Shown one piece after another: positions 43,226 to 51,734 of a stretch of DNA of 64,000 bases (positions are counted from its first letter, which is position 1; each line of letters starts with the position of its first letter). The notes below the pieces were generated by a model, which did no database searches, had not been told where the DNA came from, and saw nothing but the letters and a program-made list of their open reading frames with translations. The stretch lies in NCBI RefSeq assembly GCF_009738185.1, contig NZ_CP046509.1, positions 3,537,501 through 3,601,500 on the forward strand, written 5' to 3'. The DNA is from Erwinia sorbitola (lineage in GTDB: Bacteria > Pseudomonadota > Gammaproteobacteria > Enterobacterales > Enterobacteriaceae). A program made the translations under genes and the position numbers.

Positions 43226-45091
43226 ATGAGTTTTGAACCTGCAAAATACCCGACGCTTGCCCTGGCAAGCACGGTGCAAGAATTACGTTTGCTACCGAAA
43301 GAGAGCCTGCCAAAACTCTGCGACGAGCTGCGCCGATATCTGCTCGACAGCGTTAGCCGCTCCAGCGGTCATTTTGCGTCTGGTCTTGGCGTGGTGGAAC
43401 TCACCGTGGCGCTGCACTATGTCTATAACACGCCGTTCGATCATCTGGTGTGGGATGTGGGTCACCAGGCCTACCCGCATAAAATTCTGACCGGACGTCG
43501 TGACCGCATTGGTACCATTCGCCAGAAAAATGGCCTGCACCCGTTCCCGTGGCGTGATGAAAGTGAGTTTGACGTACTTAACGTAGGTCACTCATCCACT
43601 TCAATCAGCGCCGGGTTGGGAATGGCGGTAGCCGCTGGAAAAGAAGGTAAAGGGCGTCGTACCGCCTGTGTGATCGGTGATGGCGCAATTACCGCAGGCA
43701 TGGCTTTTGAAGCGATGAACCATGCTGGCGATATTAAAGCCGACCTGCTGGTGGTGCTCAACGACAACGAAATGTCGATTTCAGAAAATGTGGGCGCGTT
43801 AAACAACCGTCTGGCGCAAATCCTCTCCGGCAAAACGTATTCGCGCCTGCGTGAAGGTGGCAAAAAAGTGCTGGGCGGTTTGCCGCCGATTAAAGAGCTG
43901 GTCAAGCGCACCGAAGAGCACCTGAAAGGTATGGTGGTGCCGGGCACACTATTTGAAGAGCTGGGCTTTAACTATATTGGCCCGGTAGACGGGCACGACG
44001 TGCTGGCGCTGGTACAGACACTGCGCAATATGCGGGCACTAAAAGGCCCGCAGTTCCTGCACGTGATGACCAAAAAAGGCAAAGGCTACGCTCCCGCAGA
44101 GAAAGATCCGATTAGCTGGCACGCAGTACCAAAATTCGATCCGGCCAGCGGTCTGCTGCCAAAAAGTGCCGAAGGGCTGCCAAGCTACTCTAAAATTTTC
44201 GGCCAGTGGCTGAGTGAAACCGCCGCTGAAGACAACAAGCTGATGGCGGTCACGCCAGCGATGCGTGAAGGGTCGGGTATGGTCAGCTTCTCACGCGACT
44301 ATCCGCAGCAATATTTTGACGTGGCTATTGCCGAACAGCACGCGGTGACTTTTGCCGCCGGGCTGGCGATCGGTGGCTACAAACCGGTGGTGGCGATCTA
44401 CTCAACCTTCCTGCAACGTGCTTACGATCAGCTGATTCATGATGTGGCGATTCAAAAACTGCCGGTGCTGTTTGCTATCGACCGTGGCGGTATCGTCGGT
44501 GCCGATGGCCAGACCCATCAGGGCGCATTTGATATCGCGTTCCTGCGCTGTATTCCTAATATGGTGATCATGACGCCAGCCGATGAGAACGAATGCCGTC
44601 AGATGCTGTACACCGGTTATCATCACAGCAGCGGGCCAAGCGCCGTACGTTATCCACGCGGTAACGGTACCGGGGCTGTGCTGGAGCCACTGGCTGCCTT
44701 GCCGCTGGGTAAAGGCCGTAAGCTGCGTGAAGGTACTGACCTGGCCATCCTCAACTTCGGTACTTTACTGCCGGAAGCGGCGGCGGTGGCAGAAACACTG
44801 AATGCCACGCTGGTTGATATGCGCTTCGTTAAACCGCTGGATGAGTCGTTAATCCTTGAGCTGGCAGCCAGCCATGATGCACTCATTACCCTTGAAGAGG
44901 GCGCGATTAAAGGCGGTGCCGGAAGTGGTGTTAACGAACTGCTGATGGCTAAACGCCGGATGGTGCCCGTTCTGAACATTGGCCTGCCGGATGAGTTTAT
45001 TCCTCAGGGGACTCAGGATGAAGTGCGTATCGATTACCAGCTGGATGCCGCTGGTATCCGCCAGCAGATTGACGCCTGGCTGGCGCAGTAA
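43226..45091 (+). CDS. dxs: 1-deoxy-D-xylulose-5-phosphate synthase
   Basis: Thiamine-diphosphate enzyme that makes DXP from pyruvate and glyceraldehyde-3-phosphate, first step of the MEP pathway. ThDP motif GDGAITAGMAFEAMNHAG…VVLNDNEMSIS; the catalytic Glu region is DVAIAEQHAVTFAAGLA; the C-terminal transketolase domain begins around residue 490. 621 residues, near the 620 of E. coli. Confidence 0.98.
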   Translation: MSFEPAKYPTLALASTVQELRLLPKESLPKLCDELRRYLLDSVSRSSGHFASGLGVVELTVALHYVYNTPFDHLVWDVGHQAYPHKILTGRRDRIGTIRQKNGLHPFPWRDESEFDVLNVGHSSTSISAGLGMAVAAGKEGKGRRTACVIGDGAITAGMAFEAMNHAGDIKADLLVVLNDNEMSISENVGALNNRLAQILSGKTYSRLREGGKKVLGGLPPIKELVKRTEEHLKGMVVPGTLFEELGFNYIGPVDGHDVLALVQTLRNMRALKGPQFLHVMTKKGKGYAPAEKDPISWHAVPKFDPASGLLPKSAEGLPSYSKIFGQWLSETAAEDNKLMAVTPAMREGSGMVSFSRDYPQQYFDVAIAEQHAVTFAAGLAIGGYKPVVAIYSTFLQRAYDQLIHDVAIQKLPVLFAIDRGGIVGADGQTHQGAFDIAFLRCIPNMVIMTPADENECRQMLYTGYHHSSGPSAVRYPRGNGTGAVLEPLAALPLGKGRKLREGTDLAILNFGTLLPEAAAVAETLNATLVDMRFVKPLDESLILELAASHDALITLEEGAIKGGAGSGVNELLMAKRRMVPVLNIGLPDEFIPQGTQDEVRIDYQLDAAGIRQQIDAWLAQ

Positions 45092-45117
45092 TTTATCCGC
45101 ATAAAGTGATTCAAAAT

Positions 45118-45143
45118 GCTCCTGTAACCAGGAGCTTTTTTTT
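45118..45143 (+). terminator. Terminator of xseB-ispA-dxs
   Basis: Stem GCTCCTG/CAGGAGC with loop TAAC followed by T8. It separates dxs from yajO. Confidence 0.9.
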
Positions 45144-45183
45144 GCCTGCTATCCTTACAGGAAGATAAACAGCAGGAGTCAGC

Positions 45184-46158
45184 ATGAAAACCCTTCAGTT
45201 AGCCAATACCGACCTGACCGTTTCCCGCCTCTGCTTAGGCTGTATGACCTACGGTGAACCTGACCGGGGTAAACACGCCTGGACGCTACCCGAAGAGAGC
45301 AGCCGCCCGTTGATAAAGCAGGCGCTGGAGGCAGGTATTAATTTTTTCGACACCGCTAACAGTTACTCTGACGGCAGCAGCGAAGAGATAGTCGGCCGTG
45401 CCCTGCGCGATTTTGCCCGCCGCGATGAGGTTGTGGTGGCGACCAAAGTCTATTTCCCGATGAGCAACCTGTCCGGCGGCCTTTCACGCGCCTCTATTCT
45501 GCAATCCATTGATGACAGCCTGCAACGCCTGGGAATGGAATACGTTGACCTGTTACAGATCCACCGCTGGGATTACGATACGCCCCTGGAAGAGACGCTG
45601 GAAGCACTGCACGACGTGGTAAAAGCGGGTAAAGCACGTTATATCGGTGCCTCATCCATGCATGCCAGCCAGTTTGCCACGGCTCTGCAAACCGCCGACC
45701 GCCATGGCTGGACGCGTTTTGTCAGCATGCAGGATCAGTACAACCTGATTCAGCGTGAGGAGGAGCGTGAAATGCATCCGCTGTGCCTGAAAGAGAATAT
45801 CGCCGTACTGCCGTGGAGCCCGCTTGCTCGTGGCCGTCTGACGCGTCCATGGGGAGAAACCACCGCCCGCTCCGTCTCAGATGAATACGGTCAGACGCTC
45901 TACAGTCAGAGCGAAGAAAACGACGCTGAAATAGCACAGCGTGTGGAAAATATTGCTAAAGATAAAGGAGTAAGCCGGGCACAAATTGCTCTGGCGTGGC
46001 TGTTGAGTAAACCCGCTGTCACCGCACCGATCATTGGTGCTTCGCGCGGCGAGCAGCTGGACGATTTGGTCAAAGCTGTGGATGTTGAATTAACGCAGGA
46101 AGAGATTTTTGAGCTGGAGAGTGCTTATAAACCGCACCCGGCGGTGGGATTTGAGTAA
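45184..46158 (+). CDS. yajO: Aldo-keto reductase YajO
   Basis: NADPH-dependent aldo/keto reductase, 324 residues. In E. coli YajO has been linked to 1-deoxyxylulose 5-phosphate formation and thiamine supply. TIM-barrel catalytic tetrad: Asp in INFFDTANSYSDG with the Tyr five residues later, Lys in VVATKVYFP, His in LLQIHRWDYDT. The C-terminal cofactor site reads APIIGASRGEQLDDLVKAV. Its own AGGAG and the upstream terminator suggest separate transcription. Confidence 0.93.
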   Translation: MKTLQLANTDLTVSRLCLGCMTYGEPDRGKHAWTLPEESSRPLIKQALEAGINFFDTANSYSDGSSEEIVGRALRDFARRDEVVVATKVYFPMSNLSGGLSRASILQSIDDSLQRLGMEYVDLLQIHRWDYDTPLEETLEALHDVVKAGKARYIGASSMHASQFATALQTADRHGWTRFVSMQDQYNLIQREEEREMHPLCLKENIAVLPWSPLARGRLTRPWGETTARSVSDEYGQTLYSQSEENDAEIAQRVENIAKDKGVSRAQIALAWLLSKPAVTAPIIGASRGEQLDDLVKAVDVELTQEEIFELESAYKPHPAVGFE

Positions 46159-46202
46159 CGGATAACGGTTCGCAGGGGTCGGGCATGCCTGACCCCATTT
46201 GC

Positions 46203-46709
46203 CTAAACCAGCCAGTAGTGCCCTGCGGCAAACAGAATCCCGGCGGAGATAACACCGGCAATAATGTCATCGACCATAATGCCCATGCCGCCGTGAACGT
46301 TGCGGTCAAACCAGCGGATCGGCCAGGGTTTCCAGATATCCAGCACACGAAACACCAGGAAGCCCGCCAGCACCCACTGCCAGCTGTGAACCGGGATCGC
46401 CATCAGGGTGATCCACATCCCGATAAACTCATCCCAGACGATGCTGCCGTGATCGTGTACGCCCATATCTTTCGCAGTGCGATGGCAAAGATAGACGCCA
46501 ATACTGATGCCCACCAACAGCACCAGCGAGTAGAGATCCTGCGGCAGTAACTCAAGCAGATACCAGAAGGGGATAGCCGCAAGAGAACCAGCAGTACCCG
46601 GCATCCATGGAAACAGGCCGCTACCAAAACCGGTTGCCAGCAGATGCCACGGATTGCTCATCTTCAGGCGACTTTTCGCCACATCCTTAGCGCGAGCCAA
46701 AATGGTCAA
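46203..46709 (-). CDS. pgpA: Phosphatidylglycerophosphatase A
   Basis: Inner-membrane enzyme that removes phosphate from phosphatidylglycerophosphate. 168 residues. GSGLFPWMPGTAGSLAAIPFWYL and the acidic catalytic motif VHDHGSIVWDEFIGMWITL are visible, as is the C-terminal RWFDRNVHGGMGIMVDDIIAG. It is slightly shorter than E. coli (172). Overlaps the 3' end of thiL by 23 bp. Confidence 0.95.
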   Translation of the reverse strand: MTILARAKDVAKSRLKMSNPWHLLATGFGSGLFPWMPGTAGSLAAIPFWYLLELLPQDLYSLVLLVGISIGVYLCHRTAKDMGVHDHGSIVWDEFIGMWITLMAIPVHSWQWVLAGFLVFRVLDIWKPWPIRWFDRNVHGGMGIMVDDIIAGVISAGILFAAGHYWLV

Positions 46710-47664
46710 ATCCTTTCAGGTTCATCTCTACCGGCTTATCGTCCTGCAACAGCGTTAAGCCTTCCGACTGCGGAGCAATCTGCCCGACGCAGGTAAACGG
46801 CACGCCAAGATAGCCCAGCGCCACGTCCAGCGCACCACGGTTTATCTCTGGTACGGTAAAGCAGAGTTCATAATCTTCGCCTCCGCTTAATGCCCAGCGC
46901 AGCGCCTGCTGCGGCTCGAAGTGCTGCCTGAGGACGGCTGACAGCGGCAGGGCATCAAGATTAAGACGCGCACCACAGTCGCTGGCCTTGAGAATATGGC
47001 CAAGATCGGAGATCAATCCGTCAGAGAGATCGATAGCCGAACTGGCCAGATCGCGCAGCGCCTGCCCCTGAAGGATTCGCGGCATCGGCCGCAGATGGCG
47101 CTTGATCAGGGCTTCATGGACGGCGGGATCGTTAATTTTCATATGGTGCTGGAGCAGCGCCAGCCCTGCCGCGCTATCGCCCAGCGTGCCGGTAACGTAA
47201 ATCCAGTCACCGACCCGTGCGCCGCTGCGCTTCAGCGCCCTGCCCTGTGGCACAAGGCCGTGGATACCCAACGTCATGCTGAGTGGCCCGCGCGTGGTAT
47301 CGCCACCAATCAACTGCATATCGTAGTAGTCCAGCAGCTCAAACAGACTGTCGCTGAAATCCTTCAACCACTCTTCGTTAATTTCAGGCAGCGTCAGGGC
47401 CAGCGTCAGCCATGCGGGATCGGCACCCATGGCAGCCAGGTCGCTGAGGTTTACTGCAAGCGCTTTGTAACCGAGGTCGGCGGGATGAATATCACGCAGA
47501 AAATGCACGCCTTCTACCAGCGTGTCGGTGCTGATAGCGAGGGTCTGTTTTTCCGGTACGCCGAGTAATGCGCAGTCGTCACCGATGCCTTTTTCAACAT
47601 CACGACGGGAACTGGTCACACGGTCAAAATAACGTGCGATCAGTTCAAATTCGCCACAAGCCAT
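46687..47664 (-). CDS. thiL: Thiamine-monophosphate kinase
   Basis: Phosphorylates thiamine monophosphate to thiamine diphosphate. 325 residues of the PurM-like fold: GIGDDCALL, TLVEGVHFLRD, LIGGDTTRGP, IDLSDGLISDLGHIL and SGGEDYELCFTV are the Mg-ATP and substrate motifs. Sits between nusB and pgpA in the nrdR–ribD–ribE–nusB–thiL–pgpA operon. Confidence 0.96.
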   Translation of the reverse strand: MACGEFELIARYFDRVTSSRRDVEKGIGDDCALLGVPEKQTLAISTDTLVEGVHFLRDIHPADLGYKALAVNLSDLAAMGADPAWLTLALTLPEINEEWLKDFSDSLFELLDYYDMQLIGGDTTRGPLSMTLGIHGLVPQGRALKRSGARVGDWIYVTGTLGDSAAGLALLQHHMKINDPAVHEALIKRHLRPMPRILQGQALRDLASSAIDLSDGLISDLGHILKASDCGARLNLDALPLSAVLRQHFEPQQALRWALSGGEDYELCFTVPEINRGALDVALGYLGVPFTCVGQIAPQSEGLTLLQDDKPVEMNLKGFDHFGSR

Positions 47665-47715
47665 ATTGCATTCCGGGAGTAAAAAGAAGAGGCCGTGATT
47701 AGCGGCCTCAGAGAA

Positions 47716-48135
47716 TTATTTGCGGTTTGGACGGATGAACGGACCGGCTTTATCCAGCACGCCGTTGACGAACTTGTGGCTGTCTTCAGCGCCAAACACT
47801 TTCGCCAGTTCGATCCCTTCGTTAATCGCAACTTTGTAGGGAACGTCTGAACGCTTACTGAGCTCAAACAGAGAAATACGCAGGATAGCCTTCTCGACCT
47901 GTCCCAGCTCTTCCAGCTGGCGCGACAGGTAAGGTTGCATCAGGCCGTCGAGGTATGCACTGTTAGTTGCAACGCCGCCGACCAGCTCACGGAAGTAAGT
48001 AATATCGACGTCTTTAACGTCCTGTTCCGCCAGAAACTGGTATTCGACATCAGCGATGTCGTTTTTGGAAATTTGCCAGGAGTAAAGTGCCTGAACAGCA
48101 CATTCACGGGCGCGGCGACGAGCAGCAGGTTTCAC
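47716..48135 (-). CDS. nusB: Transcription antitermination factor NusB
   Basis: RNA-binding all-helical factor that with NusE/S10 binds boxA in rRNA operons. 139 residues; MKPAARRRARECAVQALYSWQ at the N-terminus and KVAINEGIELAKVFGAEDSHKFVNGVLDK at the C-terminus are diagnostic. It starts 16 bp after ribE, as in other enterics. Confidence 0.97.
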   Translation of the reverse strand: MKPAARRRARECAVQALYSWQISKNDIADVEYQFLAEQDVKDVDITYFRELVGGVATNSAYLDGLMQPYLSRQLEELGQVEKAILRISLFELSKRSDVPYKVAINEGIELAKVFGAEDSHKFVNGVLDKAGPFIRPNRK

Positions 48136-48151
48136 GAAATTCCCCTTAAAA

Positions 48152-48622
48152 TCAGCCTTTGATGGCTCTTAATACGTTAATCATTTCCAGAGCGGTCAGG
48201 GCTGCTTCAGCACCTTTATTACCCGCTTTGGTTCCGGCACGTTCAATGGCCTGCTCGATGTTTTCCGTCGTCAGTACGCCAAAAGCAACCGGGATATCGC
48301 AGTTCATGGCAACACTGGCCAGGCCAGAACTGGCCTCACCTGCCACATATTCAAAATGAGCTGTACCGCCACGGATTACCGTTCCCAGAGCGACAACAGC
48401 ATCATGCTTGCCGGTATTAGCCAGCGCACGTGCTGTCACTGGCAGCTCATAAGCACCCGGAACCCAGACAACGGTGATGTTTTCATCTTTGACCTGACCA
48501 ATACGCTTCAGGGCATCGATGGCACCGCTCAACAGGCTGTCGTTGATAAAGTTGTTGAAACGCGCAATAACCAGAGCAACGCGCGCATCAGGGGTAGCAA
48601 CAGCAGCTTCAATAACGTTCAT
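48152..48622 (-). CDS. ribE: 6,7-dimethyl-8-ribityllumazine synthase
   Basis: Penultimate step of riboflavin synthesis; it forms a 60-mer capsid-like shell in many bacteria. 156 residues; RFNNFINDSLLSGAIDAL, WVPGAYELPVTARAL, ALGTVIRGGTAHFEYVAGEAS and FGVLTTENIEQAIERAGTKAGNKG make the active site. ribD lies upstream with an 87-bp gap. Confidence 0.97.
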   Translation of the reverse strand: MNVIEAAVATPDARVALVIARFNNFINDSLLSGAIDALKRIGQVKDENITVVWVPGAYELPVTARALANTGKHDAVVALGTVIRGGTAHFEYVAGEASSGLASVAMNCDIPVAFGVLTTENIEQAIERAGTKAGNKGAEAALTALEMINVLRAIKG

Positions 48623-48709
48623 AATCTTCCTTTCAGGGTTCTGTTTGGCCCCGCAGGGGGGCGGATTCTATCACACTCTTTACCAGTCTGCTTGTTTTTG
48701 CGCAAACCG

Positions 48710-49813
48710 TTATAACGGGTTCAGCGTCAGGCGCACGTCCGGCCCAACCTGACGAATATCACTAAAGGCAAAGGCAGGCGCATCGGCAAGATGCTCAAAA
48801 CCCGGTAGCTGGCAAAGTCCGCGCGCGCTGTCGCCAAGCAGTTTTGGTGCAAGATAGACAATCAGCTCATCCACCACCCCGGCCTGCAACAGTGCACCGG
48901 CAAACTCTGCCCCGGCTTCCACCCAGATGCTGTTAATCTGTTTTCTTCCCAACAGCATCATCATCGCCACCAGATCCAGCCGCTCATTGTGACGAGGAAC
49001 ACTGAACTGAGTCACATTCTCTGGCCAGTCCTGCTCATCACAGGCGGTACGCGCCAGCCAGGTTTCCCCTGATTGTGCAATAAGTTGATGCTGTGGTGTA
49101 ACGCGATTCTGGCTGTCGACAATAATTCTTACCGGCTGGCGCAGCAGATCTGCGGGGTAATCCCCCTGCGTAACGCTATCCAGTTCATGATAACGCACCG
49201 TCAGCGAAGGGTTGTCTGCCAGCACCGTGGCGCTGGTACTGAGTATGGCAGAGCTTTGCGCCCGCAGACGCTGCACATCGCGCCGCGCCTGCGGAGAGGT
49301 TATCCACTGGCTTTTGCCGTTTGCGAGCGCGGTACGACCATCCAGCGAAGCTCCGAGTTTCAGCTGCACCCAGGGGAACCCGGTGCGCATACGCTTGAGA
49401 AAACCGCGATTCAGCGCTTCAGCCTCCTGCATCATCAGACCGTGGCTGACGTCGATGCCTGCCTGCTGCAAGCGATAAAGCCCGCGCCCCGCCACTTCAG
49501 GATTCGGATCCTGCATCGCCGCCACCACCCGAGTCACCCCGGCAGCGATCAGCGCATCACAACAGGGCGGCGTGCGCCCATGATGGCTGCACGGCTCCAG
49601 CGTTACATAGGCTGTCGCCCCTTGCGCCTTGTCACCCGCCATACGCAGCGCATGCACTTCAGCATGGGGTTCACCCGCACGCAGATGATAGCCTTCACCC
49701 ACAATTTCGCCATCGCGCACAATCACACAGCCGACGTTCGGATTGGGAGTGGTGGTAAAACGGCCACGGCGTGCCAGCTCCAGCGCCCGCGCCATATACA
49801 CTTCATCACGCAT
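48710..49813 (-). CDS. ribD: Riboflavin biosynthesis deaminase/reductase RibD
   Basis: Bifunctional enzyme that deaminates and then reduces the pyrimidine intermediate of riboflavin synthesis. The N-terminal deaminase has the zinc motif HAEVHALRMAG and CSHHGRTPPCCDALI. The C-terminal reductase domain begins near LGASLDGRTALANGKSQWITS. 367 residues, as in E. coli, from the ATG MRDEVYMARALELARRG; a longer in-frame start lies inside nrdR. Four bp downstream of nrdR. Confidence 0.96.
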   Translation of the reverse strand: MRDEVYMARALELARRGRFTTTPNPNVGCVIVRDGEIVGEGYHLRAGEPHAEVHALRMAGDKAQGATAYVTLEPCSHHGRTPPCCDALIAAGVTRVVAAMQDPNPEVAGRGLYRLQQAGIDVSHGLMMQEAEALNRGFLKRMRTGFPWVQLKLGASLDGRTALANGKSQWITSPQARRDVQRLRAQSSAILSTSATVLADNPSLTVRYHELDSVTQGDYPADLLRQPVRIIVDSQNRVTPQHQLIAQSGETWLARTACDEQDWPENVTQFSVPRHNERLDLVAMMMLLGRKQINSIWVEAGAEFAGALLQAGVVDELIVYLAPKLLGDSARGLCQLPGFEHLADAPAFAFSDIRQVGPDVRLTLNPL

Positions 49814-49817
49814 CGCG

Positions 49818-50267
49818 TTAATCCTGTAAGCGGGCGATCTCTTCGCCGAATTCGCGGATATCTTCAAAGCTGCGATACACCGATGCAAAGCGGATATAGG
49901 CCACTTTATCGAGTTTTTTCAGCTCATCCATTACCAGACTACCGATCAGCTTGCTTACCACTTCACGCTCACCCGTGGCGCGTAGCTGACTTTTAATATG
50001 GCTGAGGGCGGTTTCCACCGCATCCGAGTTGACCGGGCGTTTCTCCAGCGCCTTCATCAGGCCGCTGCGCAGTTTGTCTTCGTTAAATGGCTCACGCACG
50101 TCATTACTTTTCACTACGCGTGGCATCACCAGTTCAGCCACCTCAAACGTGGTGAAACGCTCATGACACACCAGACACTGACGGCGGCGGCGCACCGAGG
50201 TGCCTTCCCCAACCAGGCGGGAGTCGATCACTTTCGTATCCACAGCAGAACAGAATGGGCAATGCAT
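49818..50267 (-). CDS. nrdR: Transcriptional repressor NrdR
   Basis: ATP/dATP-sensing repressor of ribonucleotide reductase genes. 149 residues: N-terminal zinc ribbon MHCPFCSAVDTKVIDSR…RRRRQCLVCHERFTTFE and an ATP-cone domain (VVKSNDVREPFNEDKLRSGLMKALEKRPV). First gene of the operon with ribD; divergent from yajI with a 190-bp promoter region. Confidence 0.97.
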   Translation of the reverse strand: MHCPFCSAVDTKVIDSRLVGEGTSVRRRRQCLVCHERFTTFEVAELVMPRVVKSNDVREPFNEDKLRSGLMKALEKRPVNSDAVETALSHIKSQLRATGEREVVSKLIGSLVMDELKKLDKVAYIRFASVYRSFEDIREFGEEIARLQD

Positions 50268-50457
50268 GACATGTCCTGATTATTCTTAAGAGTGGCGGCT
50301 AGTGTACCGCGAACCCGGCTGAGTGCCAAAGGCGCGTCAACAAAAGCGTCTTAATTTCACCCGGCTTAAGCCACAAATTGCCCTATTTCTTTACAGGCGA
50401 TCAAGACCCGTTTGCTCTAAGATAAAGTCATTCGTTTAAATCACAAGGAAATGAACA

Positions 50458-51021
50458 ATGACAAGCACTTATCTCAGACTATCACTGGGATCATTGTTGC
50501 TGTTGGCGGGTTGTGCCAGTACCCCCCCTCAGCCGAAACTAACTCAGTTGCATAACGAAGTGGGGAAACTCACCCAGCAGATGCGCCAGCTGACCTCTCA
50601 GGCCGCCGCTCTGGAGCAGCAGGGCAATTTGAATAGCGGATCGACCCAGGGGGCCTGGCTGCTGCCTGCGGCAAAAACTGGCGTGATCCTGAAAAGTCAG
50701 GCGGGAGAACTGAAGCTCTCACTGAGCAACGTTCAGCCTGAAGCTAATGGCACACGCGCTATCCTGCATATCCGCGCCAGCGGGAATGCGCCACTACCGG
50801 CATTTACCGCCCAGGTTGAATGGGGTGAACTGGATAGCACCACCAGCAAGCCACTCACCGTGAACAGTCAGGTTCAGCAAATCGAAGTGCCTGCCACACT
50901 GCTGGCGAAGAGCGAGGCCACCGTGTCATTACGCCTGAGCAATCTGCCACCAGAGCAACTGGGGTATGTACGAGTGCATGATGTCGTGGTAACGCCCGCT
51001 ACCAGCAGTACCAGTAACTGA
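50458..51021 (+). CDS. yajI: DUF3251 lipoprotein YajI
   Basis: Envelope lipoprotein of unknown function, 187 residues. Signal peptide MTSTYLRLSLGSLLLLAGCASTPP with lipobox LAGC. A short coiled-coil-like stretch (LHNEVGKLTQQMRQLTSQAAALEQQ) precedes a beta-rich DUF3251 domain. The position next to nrdR matches E. coli yajI. The neighbouring tsx and yajD of E. coli are not present. Confidence 0.88.
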   Translation: MTSTYLRLSLGSLLLLAGCASTPPQPKLTQLHNEVGKLTQQMRQLTSQAAALEQQGNLNSGSTQGAWLLPAAKTGVILKSQAGELKLSLSNVQPEANGTRAILHIRASGNAPLPAFTAQVEWGELDSTTSKPLTVNSQVQQIEVPATLLAKSEATVSLRLSNLPPEQLGYVRVHDVVVTPATSSTSN

Positions 51022-51039
51022 TCCTGCCCCCGTACTTGC

Positions 51040-51082
51040 TGTTTAGCATTGAGAAGCCGCAATGCGCGCTCAATGCTAAACA
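51040..51082. repeat. Perfect 14-bp inverted repeat after yajI
   Basis: TGTTTAGCATTGAG and CTCAATGCTAAACA flank a 15-base loop. There is no T tract on either strand, so the function is open; it could protect or process the yajI mRNA end. It lies within the 426-bp gap 51022–51447. Confidence 0.6.
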
Positions 51083-51243
51083 CCTTCCCCACCTGTTTCA
51101 TAAAAATAGTTAAACAAAAAAGCCGCAAACTGGTTAAAAAAAACGCATAAAGCTTGCTAATAAGCCATCTTGCATTACGCTTGATTAAGTTTTAACCACT
51201 ACCGACAGTATCAGACAGTTTTGACACTTTTGAGGACGCTACC

Positions 51244-51333
51244 ATGTTTCACAGCATTAGTGTTTCCTGCACGTGTTTTTGCACCCCGCCCTTCAGCAAT
51301 AACTGGCATCAAACCAAACTGTTCAGCAGTTAG
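51244..51333 (+). CDS. Putative Cys-rich 29-residue leader peptide ORF
   Basis: ATG preceded by GAGGA at good spacing, then 29 codons ending in TAG. The peptide contains SVSCTCFCTPPFSNNW and has no membrane segment. I do not recognise it. It ends 114 bp before the ATG of the 74-residue unknown gene. The spacer contains CAGCAT (51369–51374), ATGCTG (51376–51381) and CAGCAT (51406–51411), which could form mutually exclusive short stems. A regulatory upstream ORF responding to cysteine or metal is one reading; chance is the alternative. Confidence 0.35.
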   Translation: MFHSISVSCTCFCTPPFSNNWHQTKLFSS

Positions 51334-51447
51334 CTTGTTGCAGTAATCCTCCCCATTTTAATTGATCACAGCATTATGCTGCGGCTGCCTGCTGTTGTGT
51401 TTTTTCAGCATGCTCCCGGCGACCCACTCCTTTAAGGAAAACAGACT

Positions 51448-51672
51448 ATGGCGAAGTATATGACTCAACCAATGAGTGCCGGCGTACATCCTAAAATCAC
51501 CTATTACCGTAAACAGAGTGCTCATCCGCCCCATGATGAATCAGAAAAATTTACTGCGGATGCGACAAGTGACTATGCCACGACCAACGGTGTTAACAAG
51601 GATCAGGTAGAACAAGGGACTTACAGAAGTAACCAGGGCGTGCCAGTCGGCGGCATCGTTCAGGAGATCTGA
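51448..51672 (+). CDS. Hypothetical 74-residue hydrophilic protein
   Basis: Not recognised. It is polar and probably unstructured, with no signal or membrane segment (MAKYMTQPMSAGVHPKITYYRKQSAHPPHDESEKF at the start; YRSNQGVPVGGIVQEI at the end). AAGGA precedes the ATG and a strong terminator follows, which supports a real short transcription unit. It stands between yajI and secF where E. coli has tsx and yajD. Confidence 0.6.
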   Translation: MAKYMTQPMSAGVHPKITYYRKQSAHPPHDESEKFTADATSDYATTNGVNKDQVEQGTYRSNQGVPVGGIVQEI

Positions 51673-51684
51673 AGCTGAGGGATA

Positions 51685-51719
51685 AAAAAAGGGCCACAAA
51701 AATAATGTGGCCCTTTTTT
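51685..51719. terminator. Bidirectional terminator between the 74-residue gene and secF
   Basis: Perfect 14-bp stem AAAAAAGGGCCACA/TGTGGCCCTTTTTT with an AT-rich loop. It serves the unknown gene on plus and the secDF operon on minus. Confidence 0.92.
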
Positions 51720-51734
51720 ACTGACTACCCGCAA

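Noticed and set aside
49073..49996. 307-codon plus-strand frame over ribD and nrdR
   Set aside because: It spans two well-defined minus-strand genes and has no recognisable domain.
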